Shown here piece after piece: positions 8,897 to 16,958 of a stretch of DNA of 64,000 bases. Origin of the DNA: Methylobacterium oryzihabitans (lineage in GTDB: Bacteria > Pseudomonadota > Alphaproteobacteria > Rhizobiales > Beijerinckiaceae). The notes beneath the pieces were generated by a model that had not been told where the DNA came from, made no database searches, and worked only from the letters and a program-made list of their open reading frames with translations. The DNA is taken from assembly GCF_004004555.2 (NCBI RefSeq), contig NZ_SACP01000030.1:1-64000 (forward strand). Reading direction: 5' to 3'. Position numbers and translations under genes: made by a program. The stretch's first letter is position 1. Every line of letters begins with the position of its first letter.

Positions 8897-9400
8897 ATGA
8901 CGCGATGGTCGAGGCTACTGGTCGCCGCGGGGCTGCTCGCCGCCGGCCCGGCGGCGGCGCAGGACGCGACCCTGGCGCCGGGGACGCGCTTCTCGGCGGT
9001 GCGGGTCGATGTCGGCCCGCTCTACGCCCGCGGGCTCGACGTGTTCGCCGATCGGGTCCGGGCCGACCTGCAGGCCGCTCTCGACCAGGCCTTCGCCGAC
9101 CGGATCGGCGGCCGCGGGCCCTCTCTGGTGGTGCGGGTGACCGGCCTGTCGCTCAATCCCTATGCCGGCAGCGAGAACGGCCGCGGCCGGGGCGGCAACG
9201 GCACCAACACCGATTATCTCGACGGCGAGGCGCTGGTGGTCGGCCCGCGCGGCGAGGTGCTCCTGCGCCACCCGCAACTCTCGGCGACGCCGGCGAGCTT
9301 CGGTGGGGCCTGGTACGACCCGGCCTCGGAAAGCCGCCGCGTCGTGGCGATCACCCAGCACTACGCGCAGTGGCTGCGGCGGAATCTCGGCGGGGACTGA
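8897..9400 (+). CDS. Hypothetical exported protein
   Basis: I do not recognise a named family. The 167-residue product begins with a signal peptide (MTRWSRLLVAAGLLAAGPAAAQ, cleavage after AAA or AQ). The mature part has a segment predicting a strand-helix fold (VRADLQAALDQAFADRI), a Gly/Asn-rich stretch (GRGRGGNGTN, about residues 94-103) and closing aromatic residues. It is probably periplasmic. It sits alone between greA and the convergent argC. Confidence 0.75.
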   Translation: MTRWSRLLVAAGLLAAGPAAAQDATLAPGTRFSAVRVDVGPLYARGLDVFADRVRADLQAALDQAFADRIGGRGPSLVVRVTGLSLNPYAGSENGRGRGGNGTNTDYLDGEALVVGPRGEVLLRHPQLSATPASFGGAWYDPASESRRVVAITQHYAQWLRRNLGGD

Positions 9401-9419
9401 GCCGGGTCGGGAGCGAGCC

Positions 9420-9439
9420 GGGGCGTGATGACACGCCCC
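9420..9439. terminator. Hairpin between convergent exported-protein gene and argC
   Basis: GGGGCGTG (9420-9427) and CACGCCCC (9432-9439) pair perfectly around a 4-nt loop. The hairpin stands 5 nt before the argC stop and 20 nt after the other gene's stop, so it may act on both strands. Confidence 0.65.
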
Positions 9440-9444
9440 CGCCC

Positions 9445-10386
9445 TCAATCGAGATCCAGCATCAGCCGCAGGTTCTGCACCGCGGCGCCCGACGCGCCCT
9501 TGCCGAGGTTGTCGAGGCGCGCCACCAGGACCGCCTGCCGGTGGTCGTCCGAGCCGAACACCCGCAGTTCCAGGCGGTCGCTGTCGTTGAGCGCCTCGGG
9601 CTCGATCCGCTCGCGATGCGCCCCCTCCTCCGCCCCGGTCACGACCGAGACCTGACCACCGCCGGCGTAGTGCGCCACCAGCGCCGCTTCGAGGTCGCCC
9701 GCCGACGGCCGGCCCGGCAGGGTGTCGAGGTGGAGCGCGATGCTCACCAGCATGCCCTGCCGGAAGTTGCCGACCGAGGGAATGAAGATCGGACGGCGGG
9801 TCAGGCCGGCATAGGTCTGGAGTTCCGGCAGGTGCTTATGACCGAAGCCGAGGCCGTAGAGCTGGAAGGCCGGCGCGGTGCCGGCCTCGTAATCGGCGAT
9901 CATCGACTTGCCGCCGCCGCTGTAGCCGCTGACCGCGTTGACGCTGACCGGGTGGTCGGCGGGGAGGAGCCCGGCATCGATCAGCGGCCGCAGCAGCGCG
10001 ATCGCGCCGGTCGGGTAGCAGCCCGGATTGGCGACCCGGCGCGAGGCGCGGATCGCCGCCTCCTGGCCGGGCGCGAGCTCGGCGAAGCCGTAGGTCCAGC
10101 CCGGGGCGACCCGGTGGGCGGTACTGGCGTCGAGCAGCCGCGGCCCGCCATCCGGAAGCGAATCGGCGAGCGCCGCGGTCTCGCGCGAGGCGTCGTCCGG
10201 CAGGCACAGGACCACGAGGTCGACTTCGGCCAGCAGCGCCCGCTTGGCCTGCGGGTCCTTGCGCTGCTCGTGCGGGATCGAGCGCAGGGTGAGGTCGTCG
10301 AACCCCTGGAGGCGCTCGCGGATGCCGAGACCGGTCGTGCCGGCCTCGCCGTCGATGAAGACGCTGGGACGTTGCAGGGTGGTCAT
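9445..10386 (-). CDS. argC: N-acetyl-gamma-glutamyl-phosphate reductase, short (type 2) form
   Basis: The enzyme reduces N-acetylglutamyl phosphate with NADPH in arginine synthesis. The 313-residue length and the start VFIDGEAGTTGLGI match the type 2 ArgC family. The catalytic cysteine is in NPGCYPTGAI, and SGYSGGGKSM and FGHKHLPEL are further family motifs. It is the only arg gene here besides carB. In Rhizobiales argC often follows rpsI; here rpsI lies 1 kb upstream on the same strand with an oppositely oriented gene between them. Confidence 0.95.
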   Translation of the reverse strand: MTTLQRPSVFIDGEAGTTGLGIRERLQGFDDLTLRSIPHEQRKDPQAKRALLAEVDLVVLCLPDDASRETAALADSLPDGGPRLLDASTAHRVAPGWTYGFAELAPGQEAAIRASRRVANPGCYPTGAIALLRPLIDAGLLPADHPVSVNAVSGYSGGGKSMIADYEAGTAPAFQLYGLGFGHKHLPELQTYAGLTRRPIFIPSVGNFRQGMLVSIALHLDTLPGRPSAGDLEAALVAHYAGGGQVSVVTGAEEGAHRERIEPEALNDSDRLELRVFGSDDHRQAVLVARLDNLGKGASGAAVQNLRLMLDLD

Positions 10387-10488
10387 GGCGGAACTTCCGG
10401 ATCGCCGTCGCGGTCGGAACGGACCCGATCGGCCGCCGGTGGATTGGGGATCCGTGTCGCCCGAGTCAAGCGGGGATATCGCGCCTCG

Positions 10489-10711
10489 CAGGGGAATCGC
10501 TTCAACGATTGTCCTGCGGTCGCCCGCAGGGCGACGCTCGATGGCGGGCGCGAAGAGCGCCCCGCGGAGCAGGTTCGGGCGGACGAATGTCCGCCTGAAC
10601 GCAGAGCGGAGCGAAAGCCAAAGTCACGGCGACACGACGTGTCGCGCGTGACTGCCGGCGCCTGAGGCCAAGCAAAAAACCAGGGCAATCGCTCTGAAGC
10701 GATGGCCCTGT
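10489..10711. repeat. Cluster of five palindromes between argC and the DUF5872 gene
   Basis: This makes up most of the 432-bp gap 10387-10818. In order: 10489-10516 (CAGGGGAATCGC with an imperfect partner), 10519-10535 (GTCGCCC/GGGCGAC), 10573-10600 (GTTCGGGCGGAC/GTCCGCCTGAAC), 10623-10652 (GTCACG-type imperfect palindrome) and 10680-10711. The last one is near-identical to the palindrome at 1599-1630 and preceded by AAAAAA, so read on the minus strand it resembles a Rho-independent terminator. I see no gene in the gap. It looks like a composite intergenic repeat. Confidence 0.75.
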
Positions 10712-10760
10712 CGCACCTTGCCGGCAAAGCCTCCATCCACACCCGTGACGCAAGGGACTC

Positions 10761-10786
10761 GGAACCGGCCCGGGCACGCTCCTGTT
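10761..10786 (+). promoter_or_regulatory. Possible EcfG-type promoter upstream of the DUF5872 gene
   Basis: GGAAC (10761-10765) and GTT (10784-10786) are separated by 18 nt and end 32 nt before the ATG. The general-stress consensus in alphaproteobacteria is GGAAC, a 16-17 nt spacer, then GTT, so this spacing is one base too long. It is only a candidate. Confidence 0.3.
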
Positions 10787-10818
10787 GACCGGTCGACTCA
10801 GCCCAACAGGATCACGCC

Positions 10819-11319
10819 ATGTCCGAGACCGCACAGAAGTCCGACCCGAAGCTGTGGGACAAGGTCAAGAAGAAGGTCACCCAGTCGTCGAAGGGCGGCA
10901 AGCCCGGCCAATGGTCGGCCCGCAAGGCCCAGCTCGCGACGCACGACTACAAGGAGGCCGGCGGCGGCTACAAGGGCAAGAAGAGCGACGACAATCATCT
11001 GAAGCAGTGGACCGACGAGGAGTGGGGCACCAAGTCGGGGCGTGAGAGCGGCAAGACCGGCGAGCGCTACCTGCCGAAGAAGGCCCGCGAGAGCCTCAGC
11101 GACGAGGAGTACGCCCGCAGCACCGCCAAGAAGCGGGCCGACAGCGCCAAGGGCAAGCAGCATTCCAAGCAGCCGAAGGACGTCGCCCGCAAGGCGGCCG
11201 CGGCGCGCAAGGACGGCGGCGCCACCAAGGCCGACCTGATGAAGCAGGCGCGGGCGAAGAACATCCCCGGCCGCTCGTCGATGTCGAAGGGCGAGCTGGA
11301 GCGGGCGCTCGCCGCCTGA
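10819..11319 (+). CDS. DUF5872 protein with C-terminal Rho-N/SAP-like motif
   Basis: This 166-residue, Lys-rich, soluble protein fits DUF5872: KLWDKVKKKVTQSSKGGKPGQWSARKAQL near the start, then GGGYKGKKSDDNHLKQWTDEEW, then KTGERYLPKKARESLS. The last 35 residues (ATKADLMKQARAKNIPGRSSM) resemble the Rho N-terminal/SAP motif that binds nucleic acid. The function is not known; DNA or RNA association is inferred. It may be a stress protein if the upstream promoter candidate is real. It converges on rpsI. Confidence 0.78.
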   Translation: MSETAQKSDPKLWDKVKKKVTQSSKGGKPGQWSARKAQLATHDYKEAGGGYKGKKSDDNHLKQWTDEEWGTKSGRESGKTGERYLPKKARESLSDEEYARSTAKKRADSAKGKQHSKQPKDVARKAAAARKDGGATKADLMKQARAKNIPGRSSMSKGELERALAA

Positions 11320-11338
11320 TCCGGGAACCCCGCTCGAC

Positions 11339-11371
11339 AAAAAAAGGGTAGGCCCGCGAGGACCTGCCCTT
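11339..11371 (-). terminator. Rho-independent terminator of rplM-rpsI
   Basis: On the minus strand AAGGGCAGG pairs with CCTACCCTT (one mismatch) across a 10-nt loop and is followed by a run of seven T. It stands 23 nt after the rpsI stop. This is one of the few terminators in the window with a proper T tract. Confidence 0.85.
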
Positions 11372-11393
11372 CCCTGTGGCGCGAGGCGCCGGA

Positions 11394-11882
11394 TCAGCGC
11401 TTCGAGAACTGGAAGCTGCGGCGGGCCTTCTTGCGGCCGTACTTCTTGCGCTCGACGACGCGGGCGTCGCGGGTCAGGAAGCCCTCGCGCTTGAGCGGCG
11501 AGCGCAGCTCCGGCTCGTAGTAGGTCAGCGCCTTGGCGAGGCCGTGGCGCACCGCGCCGGCCTGGCCCGACAGGCCGCCGCCCGCGACCGTGACGACGAT
11601 GTCGTACTGGTCGATGCGGTTGACGATCTGGAGCGGCTGCTGGAGCAGCATGCGCAGCACCGGGCGGGCGAAGTAGGTGTCGATCGGACGGTCGTTGACC
11701 GTGATCTTGCCGGCGCCGGGCTTGATCCAGACGCGGGCGACCGCGTCCTTGCGCTTGCCGGTGGCGTAGGCGCGGCCCTGGGCGTCCAGCTTCTGGACGT
11801 GGACCGGGGCCTCGTTCTCGCCCTGCGAGAGGTTGGCCGAGTTGGCCTGGCCGAGATCGGCGAGGGACTGAAGGGTCGCCAT
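11394..11882 (-). CDS. rpsI: 30S ribosomal protein S9
   Basis: The 162-residue protein ends in the diagnostic basic tail RRSFQFSKR, which contacts P-site tRNA. It has the S9 core YATGKRKDAVARVWIKPG and GGGLSGQAGAVRHGLAKAL. About 30 extra residues at the N-terminus are usual in Rhizobiales. Its start is one base from the rplM stop, forming the standard rplM-rpsI operon. Confidence 0.97.
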   Translation of the reverse strand: MATLQSLADLGQANSANLSQGENEAPVHVQKLDAQGRAYATGKRKDAVARVWIKPGAGKITVNDRPIDTYFARPVLRMLLQQPLQIVNRIDQYDIVVTVAGGGLSGQAGAVRHGLAKALTYYEPELRSPLKREGFLTRDARVVERKKYGRKKARRSFQFSKR

Positions 11883-11883
11883 C

Positions 11884-12345
11884 TTACGCGCTCACGTTCT
11901 TGCGGTTGAGAGCGGCGACGTCGAGCGTCTCCGGCTGCTGGGCGGTGTGGGGGTGCTCGGTGCCCTTGTAGACCCGCAGGTTGCCGAGGATCTTCCGGAA
12001 CAGCGGGCCGCGCGGCAGCATGCGCTCCACGGCCTTCTCGACGACGCGCTCGGGGAAGCGCCCCTCGAGGATCGCCTTCGCCGAGCGCTCCTTGATGCCG
12101 CCCGGGAAGCCGGTGTGGTGGTAGTACACCTTTTGATTGTACTTGCGGCCGGTGAACTTCACCTTGTCCGCATTGATGACGATGACGTTATCGCCGCAAT
12201 CGACGTGGGGCGTGTACTGGGCCTTGTGCTTGCCCCGCAGACGCATCGCGATGATCGAGGCGAGACGGCCCACGACGAGGCCGTTCGCGTCGATGATCAC
12301 CCACTTCTTCTCGACGTCGGCGGGCTTCAGCGAAAAGGTCTTCAT
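11884..12345 (-). CDS. rplM: 50S ribosomal protein L13
   Basis: The 153-residue protein begins MKTFSLKPADVEKKWV and has VVGRLASIIAMRLRGKHK, GDNVIVINADKVKFTGRK and KAVERMLPRGPLFRKIL, all typical of L13, an early assembly protein of the 50S subunit. The ATG at 12345 is chosen because the frame upstream is low-complexity Pro/Ser/Arg. It heads the rplM-rpsI operon. Confidence 0.97.
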   Translation of the reverse strand: MKTFSLKPADVEKKWVIIDANGLVVGRLASIIAMRLRGKHKAQYTPHVDCGDNVIVINADKVKFTGRKYNQKVYYHHTGFPGGIKERSAKAILEGRFPERVVEKAVERMLPRGPLFRKILGNLRVYKGTEHPHTAQQPETLDVAALNRKNVSA

Positions 12346-12506
12346 CGCGCTGGATCCCGAAGAGCTTGAGGGAAAAACAGGACGCCGCCGCGCTGGGACG
12401 CGCGGCGGCGATGGCGGGGTCTCTAGCGCTGGCAAGGACCGGCGTCAAGCCGGTTCGGATCGAATGCGGTCAGGAAAACCCTATGTTTCCGAGCAGGTTC
12501 GTCGAT

Positions 12507-12524
12507 GCGGTATCATGATACCGC
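12507..12524. terminator. Perfect 18-bp palindrome with T tract at the thioesterase stop
   Basis: GCGGTATCATGATACCGC is its own reverse complement and spans the last codons and stop of the thioesterase gene. On the plus strand it is followed by GTTTTT. No plus-strand gene ends here, so its role as a terminator is uncertain. It may be a symmetrical protein-binding site or a 3' mRNA hairpin. Confidence 0.4.
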
Positions 12525-12962
12525 GTTTTTCTCCGGAGCCGGGATCGCGTAGGTGCCGGTGGCGTGGCAGACGAGGTCGTCGCTCCCGTCGCTGCGGATC
12601 AGCACCTCGCCGACCGCGAGGCGCCGGCCGAGCTTCATGATCCGGGCCTCGCCGAGGAGGTCGCGCCGGGCCGGCTTGCGCAGGAAGTTGAACGACAGGC
12701 TGGTGGTCACCGCGAGCGGCACCGGGCCGAGCTGGACCAGCAGCGCGACGTAGAACGCCACGTCGGCGAGCATCATCATCGCGGGGCCCGACAGGGTGCC
12801 GCCGGGCCGCACGTGGCGGTCGTGGTAGGGCAGCCGCAGGACCGCGCTCATCGGCCCGACCGCGGCGACGACCGGCCCCGGGCCGCCGTGGTGGATCTGC
12901 GGAAACACCTCGTCGAGGTAGGCGGCCACGGCGTCGCGGCTCATCACGGGTTCTGTCGTCAT
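12513..12962 (-). CDS. PaaI-type hotdog-fold thioesterase
   Basis: The 149-residue product has the hotdog thioesterase pattern of the PaaI/YbgC superfamily: HVRPGGTLSGPAMMMLADVAFYVAL with the central helix, then SLSFNFLRKPARRDLLGEARIMKLGRRLAVGEVLI. These enzymes hydrolyse acyl- or aryl-CoA thioesters. The ATG at 12962 is preferred; an upstream start would extend into the region before the divergent enoyl-CoA hydratase. That divergent pairing hints at a shared role in CoA-ester metabolism, which is inference. Confidence 0.85.
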   Translation of the reverse strand: MTTEPVMSRDAVAAYLDEVFPQIHHGGPGPVVAAVGPMSAVLRLPYHDRHVRPGGTLSGPAMMMLADVAFYVALLVQLGPVPLAVTTSLSFNFLRKPARRDLLGEARIMKLGRRLAVGEVLIRSDGSDDLVCHATGTYAIPAPEKNAVS

Positions 12963-13069
12963 GCAGGGCTGGCTCGGCGGGAACCGTCTCCTTGCAGCAC
13001 GGACCGCCCCGCCCGACAATGGCGCGAAGGAACGGCGTCTCACGGGAGGGGCGCTCCGGGAGCCCGACG

Positions 13070-13849
13070 ATGGACGACAGCCTTCTCCTGCGCAGCGACC
13101 GCGACGGGGTCGCGACCCTGACGCTCAACCGGCCGCGCGCCCGCAACGCCCTGTCGGCCGCCCTGCTCGGCGCCCTGCGCGACGCCTTCGCGCGGCTCGC
13201 CGACGACGCCTCAATCCGCGCGGTGGTGGTGGCCGCGGCCGGCCCGGCCTTCTGCGCCGGGCACGACCTCAAGGAGATGACCGCCTACCGCGAGGCGCCC
13301 GACCGCGGCGCGGCGCAGTTCGCCGCCCTGTTCGACCTGTGCTCGCAGGTGATGATGGCGGTGCCGGCGCTGCCGCAGCCGGTGATCGCGGCGGTGGAGG
13401 GCATCGCCACGGCGGCCGGCTGCCAGCTCGTCGCGAGTTGCGACCTCGCGGTGGCCGGCGAGGAGGCGCGCTTCGCCACGCCCGGCGTCCAGATCGGACT
13501 TTTTTGCTCGACCCCGATGGTCGCGCTGTCGCGCAACCTGTCGCGCAAGGCCGCGATGGCGATGCTGCTCACCGCCGAACTCGCCGATGCCGAGGAGGCG
13601 AGGGCGCTGGGCCTCGTCAACCGGGTGGTGCCGGCCGGTACGGCGCTCGCCGCGGCGCAGGACCTCGCCGCCGGCATCGCGGCGCGCAGCGCCTACACCG
13701 TTCGGGTCGGCAAGCGCGCCTTCTACGAGCAGCTCGAGATGCCGCTCGCCGACGCCTACGCCCATGCCGGCCGGGTGATGACCGAGAACATGCTGGCCCG
13801 GTCCGCCGAGGACGGCATCGCGGCGTTCCTCGGCCGCAGGGGCGGCTGA
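13070..13849 (+). CDS. Enoyl-CoA hydratase/isomerase family protein
   Basis: A crotonase-fold protein of 259 residues. The oxyanion-hole segments are FCAGHDLKEM (about residues 61-70) and EGIATAAGCQLVASCDLAVA (about 109-128). The ATPGVQIGLFCSTPMVALSR segment follows, where true hydratases often carry a catalytic Glu; here the equivalent positions read GVQIGLFCST, so the exact reaction is unclear. The ATG at 13070 follows a weak GGGAG site. It converges with the RTX protease with only 11 bp between stops. Confidence 0.87.
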   Translation: MDDSLLLRSDRDGVATLTLNRPRARNALSAALLGALRDAFARLADDASIRAVVVAAAGPAFCAGHDLKEMTAYREAPDRGAAQFAALFDLCSQVMMAVPALPQPVIAAVEGIATAAGCQLVASCDLAVAGEEARFATPGVQIGLFCSTPMVALSRNLSRKAAMAMLLTAELADAEEARALGLVNRVVPAGTALAAAQDLAAGIAARSAYTVRVGKRAFYEQLEMPLADAYAHAGRVMTENMLARSAEDGIAAFLGRRGG

Positions 13850-13860
13850 CCGCGCCCGGG

Positions 13861-15954
13861 CTACACCACGAGGAAGTCCGCCGCGATCAGCGGCGCCCGG
13901 TTGTCGAGGCTGGCGAACTGGATCCGCGCCCCGGCGCCGCTGCCGTCGGCATCATAGAACAGGGCGCCGGTCCTGCCGTCGTAGAGGATGCGGTCGTCGG
14001 CGCCGAGCGGATCCGCGCCGACGACCGAGAACGCCGCCGGAGCCAGGGACCCGGGCCTGAGCCCCTTGAAGGCGCTCGCGGCGAGCCGGATCGTGTCGTG
14101 GTCGCCGGGGGCGGCGTCGAAGTCGGCGATGTGGTCGATCGTCCCGGCGACGAGCGCGGCGATGACGAAGACGTCGTCCCCGGCACCGCCGGTGAGCGTG
14201 TCGGCGCCGCCGCCGCCGTCGAGGACGTCGTCCCCGGCGGCGCCGCGCAGCAGGTTGGCGATCTCGTTGCCGGTCAGCGAGAGCCCGACGCGGGAGTTCG
14301 GATCGAGCGCGTAGAGCTTCTCGATCGACTGGCCAGCGGCGAGCCGGTAGTCCGCGCGCGCCTGCACGGTATCGATCCCCTCGCCCGCCGCCTCGATCAC
14401 GACGTCGTCCTGGCTGTCGATCCGGTAGACGTCGTTGCCGCCGAGCCCCCGCAGCACGTCGCCGCCGCCGCGCCCGTCGAGCCGGTCGGCGCCGGCGCCG
14501 CCGACGATGGTGTTGGCGAACTCGTTCCCGTTCAGGATCAGCCCGGCCGTCGCGGTCGGGTCGGCCGCCGCGAGCGTCTCGACCGAGACGCCGCGTCCGA
14601 GGCCGTAGCTGACGCGGGCGAGTACCGTGTCGGTCCCCTGCCCGGCCGCCTCGACCACCACGTCCTCGGCCCGGTCGACCTCGTAGACGTCGTTGCCGGT
14701 GCCGCCCCGCAGGGTGTCGATGCCGGCCCCGCCGATCAGGGTGTCGGCGCCAGCGCCGCCGTCGAGGAGATTGGCGAGTTCGTTGCCGACCAGAGTGTCG
14801 TTGCCGGATCCGGTGATGCCGGTCTCGACCACGGTCCCGAAGGCGATCGCGAGGTTGTTGACGAGCCCGTTGGCGCTGCTGAAGGCGCCGTCGTTGAGGT
14901 CGAGCCGCGAGGACCGCGAGAAGCCCGACAGGTCGATCGTGTTGCCGGTGCCCTGGCTGTAGACCGTCACCACCGGCAGCGGGTTGAGGGTGAAGTCGAA
15001 GAAGCGCGCCAGCGACCCCGTGATGGTGCTGTTGAAGCCGTAGGTCTGGCCGCCGCGGAACGGCGTCGTCTTGGCGGGACCGTACAATTGCTGGATCGCC
15101 AGGATGTCGACCGGCATCCAGGTGTGCGGCGAGTAGATCACCGCGCCTTCGGCCAGGTTGGTCCAGTCGGTGCCCGTGGCGGCATAGCTGTCGCTGTACT
15201 TGCCGTACGCCCCCATGCTGGGGCTGATGTAGGACATGATCGTCCACATGCGCAGGTCGTAGGCGCTGAACTGGTCGGTCCCGGGATTGGCGCTGCCGTT
15301 GTAGGGACCGGCATGGCCGAGGCCGAGGGCGTGGCCGAGTTCGTGGATGATCGTGCTCATCCCGTAGCCGCCGACGAGGCTCAGCGAACCCGAGAGGTCG
15401 AAGCCGTAGCGGGCGGTCTCGATGTTGACGATCGTCTGGCCGGCGAACGAGCCGATCCCGCCTCCCGCCCCGCTGACCGTCGTGCTGCGGGTGTTGGCGC
15501 CGGTGTTCTTGGCGCCCCGCGTCAGCCTGATGTCGGCGCCCACGCTCCCGACCACGAATCGCACGTCGGCCACGGCGGACCACATGTCGAGGGCGTCGCG
15601 GAACGTCGCCCGCTCGGTCTCGGTGAAGGCCGAGACGCTGTCGAAGGTGTAGGTGACGGTGGCGCCGGTCCCGAGGATCGCCGCGCCGCGCTTGGCCGGC
15701 GGCCGGCCCCAGTAGGTCGCGAACGTGTCCTTGGCACGGGTTCCGTCCGGGTTGATCCCGGTGAGGAACGTGACCGTGTCGGTGAGGCTCGGGCTCAGCG
15801 GCGCCGGCGGCATCGCGGCCGGCGCGGCCGCCTGCGGGACGCCCTCGTCCGACGGCTCCCCGCCGTGCAGCAGCCGGTCGACCCCGCCCTCGGCGATGCC
15901 GCCGAGCGGATCCGCCCCGGCTTCGTGCTGTCTCACCGCCACGCCCCCCTCCAT
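13861..15954 (-). CDS. Serralysin-like M10 zinc metalloprotease with RTX repeats
   Basis: A secreted protease of 697 residues. The zinc site HELGHALGLGH (204-214) and the Met-turn in TIMSY (Met240) are intact, so it should be active. The C-terminal third has several blocks of glycine-rich calcium-binding nonapeptides (GGAGADTLIGGAGIDTL and similar), interrupted by spacers with NGNEFANTI-type motifs. It ends in DFLVV, a hydrophobic tail typical of type I secretion signals. There is no N-terminal signal peptide, which fits type I export. No ABC exporter, membrane-fusion protein or inhibitor gene is adjacent. Confidence 0.9.
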   Translation of the reverse strand: MEGGVAVRQHEAGADPLGGIAEGGVDRLLHGGEPSDEGVPQAAAPAAMPPAPLSPSLTDTVTFLTGINPDGTRAKDTFATYWGRPPAKRGAAILGTGATVTYTFDSVSAFTETERATFRDALDMWSAVADVRFVVGSVGADIRLTRGAKNTGANTRSTTVSGAGGGIGSFAGQTIVNIETARYGFDLSGSLSLVGGYGMSTIIHELGHALGLGHAGPYNGSANPGTDQFSAYDLRMWTIMSYISPSMGAYGKYSDSYAATGTDWTNLAEGAVIYSPHTWMPVDILAIQQLYGPAKTTPFRGGQTYGFNSTITGSLARFFDFTLNPLPVVTVYSQGTGNTIDLSGFSRSSRLDLNDGAFSSANGLVNNLAIAFGTVVETGITGSGNDTLVGNELANLLDGGAGADTLIGGAGIDTLRGGTGNDVYEVDRAEDVVVEAAGQGTDTVLARVSYGLGRGVSVETLAAADPTATAGLILNGNEFANTIVGGAGADRLDGRGGGDVLRGLGGNDVYRIDSQDDVVIEAAGEGIDTVQARADYRLAAGQSIEKLYALDPNSRVGLSLTGNEIANLLRGAAGDDVLDGGGGADTLTGGAGDDVFVIAALVAGTIDHIADFDAAPGDHDTIRLAASAFKGLRPGSLAPAAFSVVGADPLGADDRILYDGRTGALFYDADGSGAGARIQFASLDNRAPLIAADFLVV

Positions 15955-16289
15955 GACGCGAAGTCGATCACCGGACTCCCGGCGACGATTCCGCTGCCGG
16001 ACGGTCGGCAGCCGAGTCGTCCGTCGCTGCGGCAAGCCCGAAGCCAGATCTCGACGGCGCCCCTCTATAGTCGATCGGACGGTCGGCGATCCAGATGCAA
16101 GTTGACGGACCCGAGAGCGGAGCGGCCGGCCGGTTCTCGCGACCCTAGGTCCTTGCCGGCCGGCCGGCTATCCCCGGGGAGTGCTGAGACGGCGGCGCTT
16201 CCCGGGGCGGCAGGTCCGCCGTGCCTTGACGCGATCCCCGCCGGAGGCCACAGGACGGCCGCGCCCGACGCCGCGCCCGAGTCCCGCCC
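15955..16289. other. Intergenic region between protease gene and trpG
   Basis: This 335-bp divergent region should hold promoters for both genes. It contains a large inverted repeat (GGCCGGCCGG at 16124-16133 and CCGGCCGGCC at 16156-16165) and a small palindrome TCCCCGGGGA (16171-16180). A 17-codon open frame from 16094 has no Trp codons, so I see no classical trp attenuator. I recognise nothing else. Confidence 0.5.
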
Positions 16290-16907
16290 ATGTCCGACAT
16301 CCTCGTCATCGACAACTACGATTCCTTCACCTGGAACCTCGTCCACCTGATCGGGCCGCTGGTCGGATCGATCGAGGTGGTGCGCAACGACGCGGTGAGC
16401 GTGGACGACATCCGCCGCCTCGCGCCCGACGCCGTGGTGCTGTCGCCCGGGCCGTGCACCCCGAGCGAGGCCGGCATCTGCCTCGACGTGGTGCGCGCGC
16501 TCAGCGACAGCGTGCCGATGCTCGGCGTGTGCCTCGGCCTCCAGGCGATCGGGCAGGCCTTCGGGGGCCGCGTCGTGCGGGCGCCGGCGCCGATGCACGG
16601 CAAGGTCTCGCAGGTCGAGCACCGGGCACGCGGCCTGTTTCGCGGCATCGACGGTCCGTTCGCCGCCACCCGCTACCATTCGCTGATCGTCGATCGCGGG
16701 AGCTGCCCGGCGGATCTGGCCGTCACCGCCGAGGCCGACGGCCTCATCATGGCGCTGGAGCACGCGAGCCGCCCGGTGCACGGGGTGCAGTTCCACCCCG
16801 AGAGCGTGCTGTCGCAGCACGGCGAGCGGATGGTGTGCAACTTCCTCGATCTCGCGGCGGCCTGGAACGCCGGCCAGGGTGACAAGCGCGCCCGCGCCGT
16901 GCATTGA
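16290..16907 (+). CDS. trpG: Anthranilate synthase glutamine amidotransferase subunit
   Basis: The 205-residue protein supplies ammonia from glutamine to TrpE for anthranilate synthesis. The class I amidotransferase triad is visible: Cys in LGVCLGLQAIGQAFGG, and His and Glu in GVQFHPESVLS. The opening DNYDSFTWNLVH is typical of TrpG/PabA, so a double role in folate synthesis is possible. trpE is not adjacent; trpD follows after 51 bp. Confidence 0.94.
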   Translation: MSDILVIDNYDSFTWNLVHLIGPLVGSIEVVRNDAVSVDDIRRLAPDAVVLSPGPCTPSEAGICLDVVRALSDSVPMLGVCLGLQAIGQAFGGRVVRAPAPMHGKVSQVEHRARGLFRGIDGPFAATRYHSLIVDRGSCPADLAVTAEADGLIMALEHASRPVHGVQFHPESVLSQHGERMVCNFLDLAAAWNAGQGDKRARAVH

Positions 16908-16958
16908 CGGGCCTGCATTCACTCCGCCCGCGCCGACCCACCTAGGCCCGTTCCCGTC

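Noticed and set aside
16094..16147. Possible trp leader peptide
   Set aside because: The 17-codon frame has no Trp codon, and no alternative hairpin pair typical of attenuation is seen.
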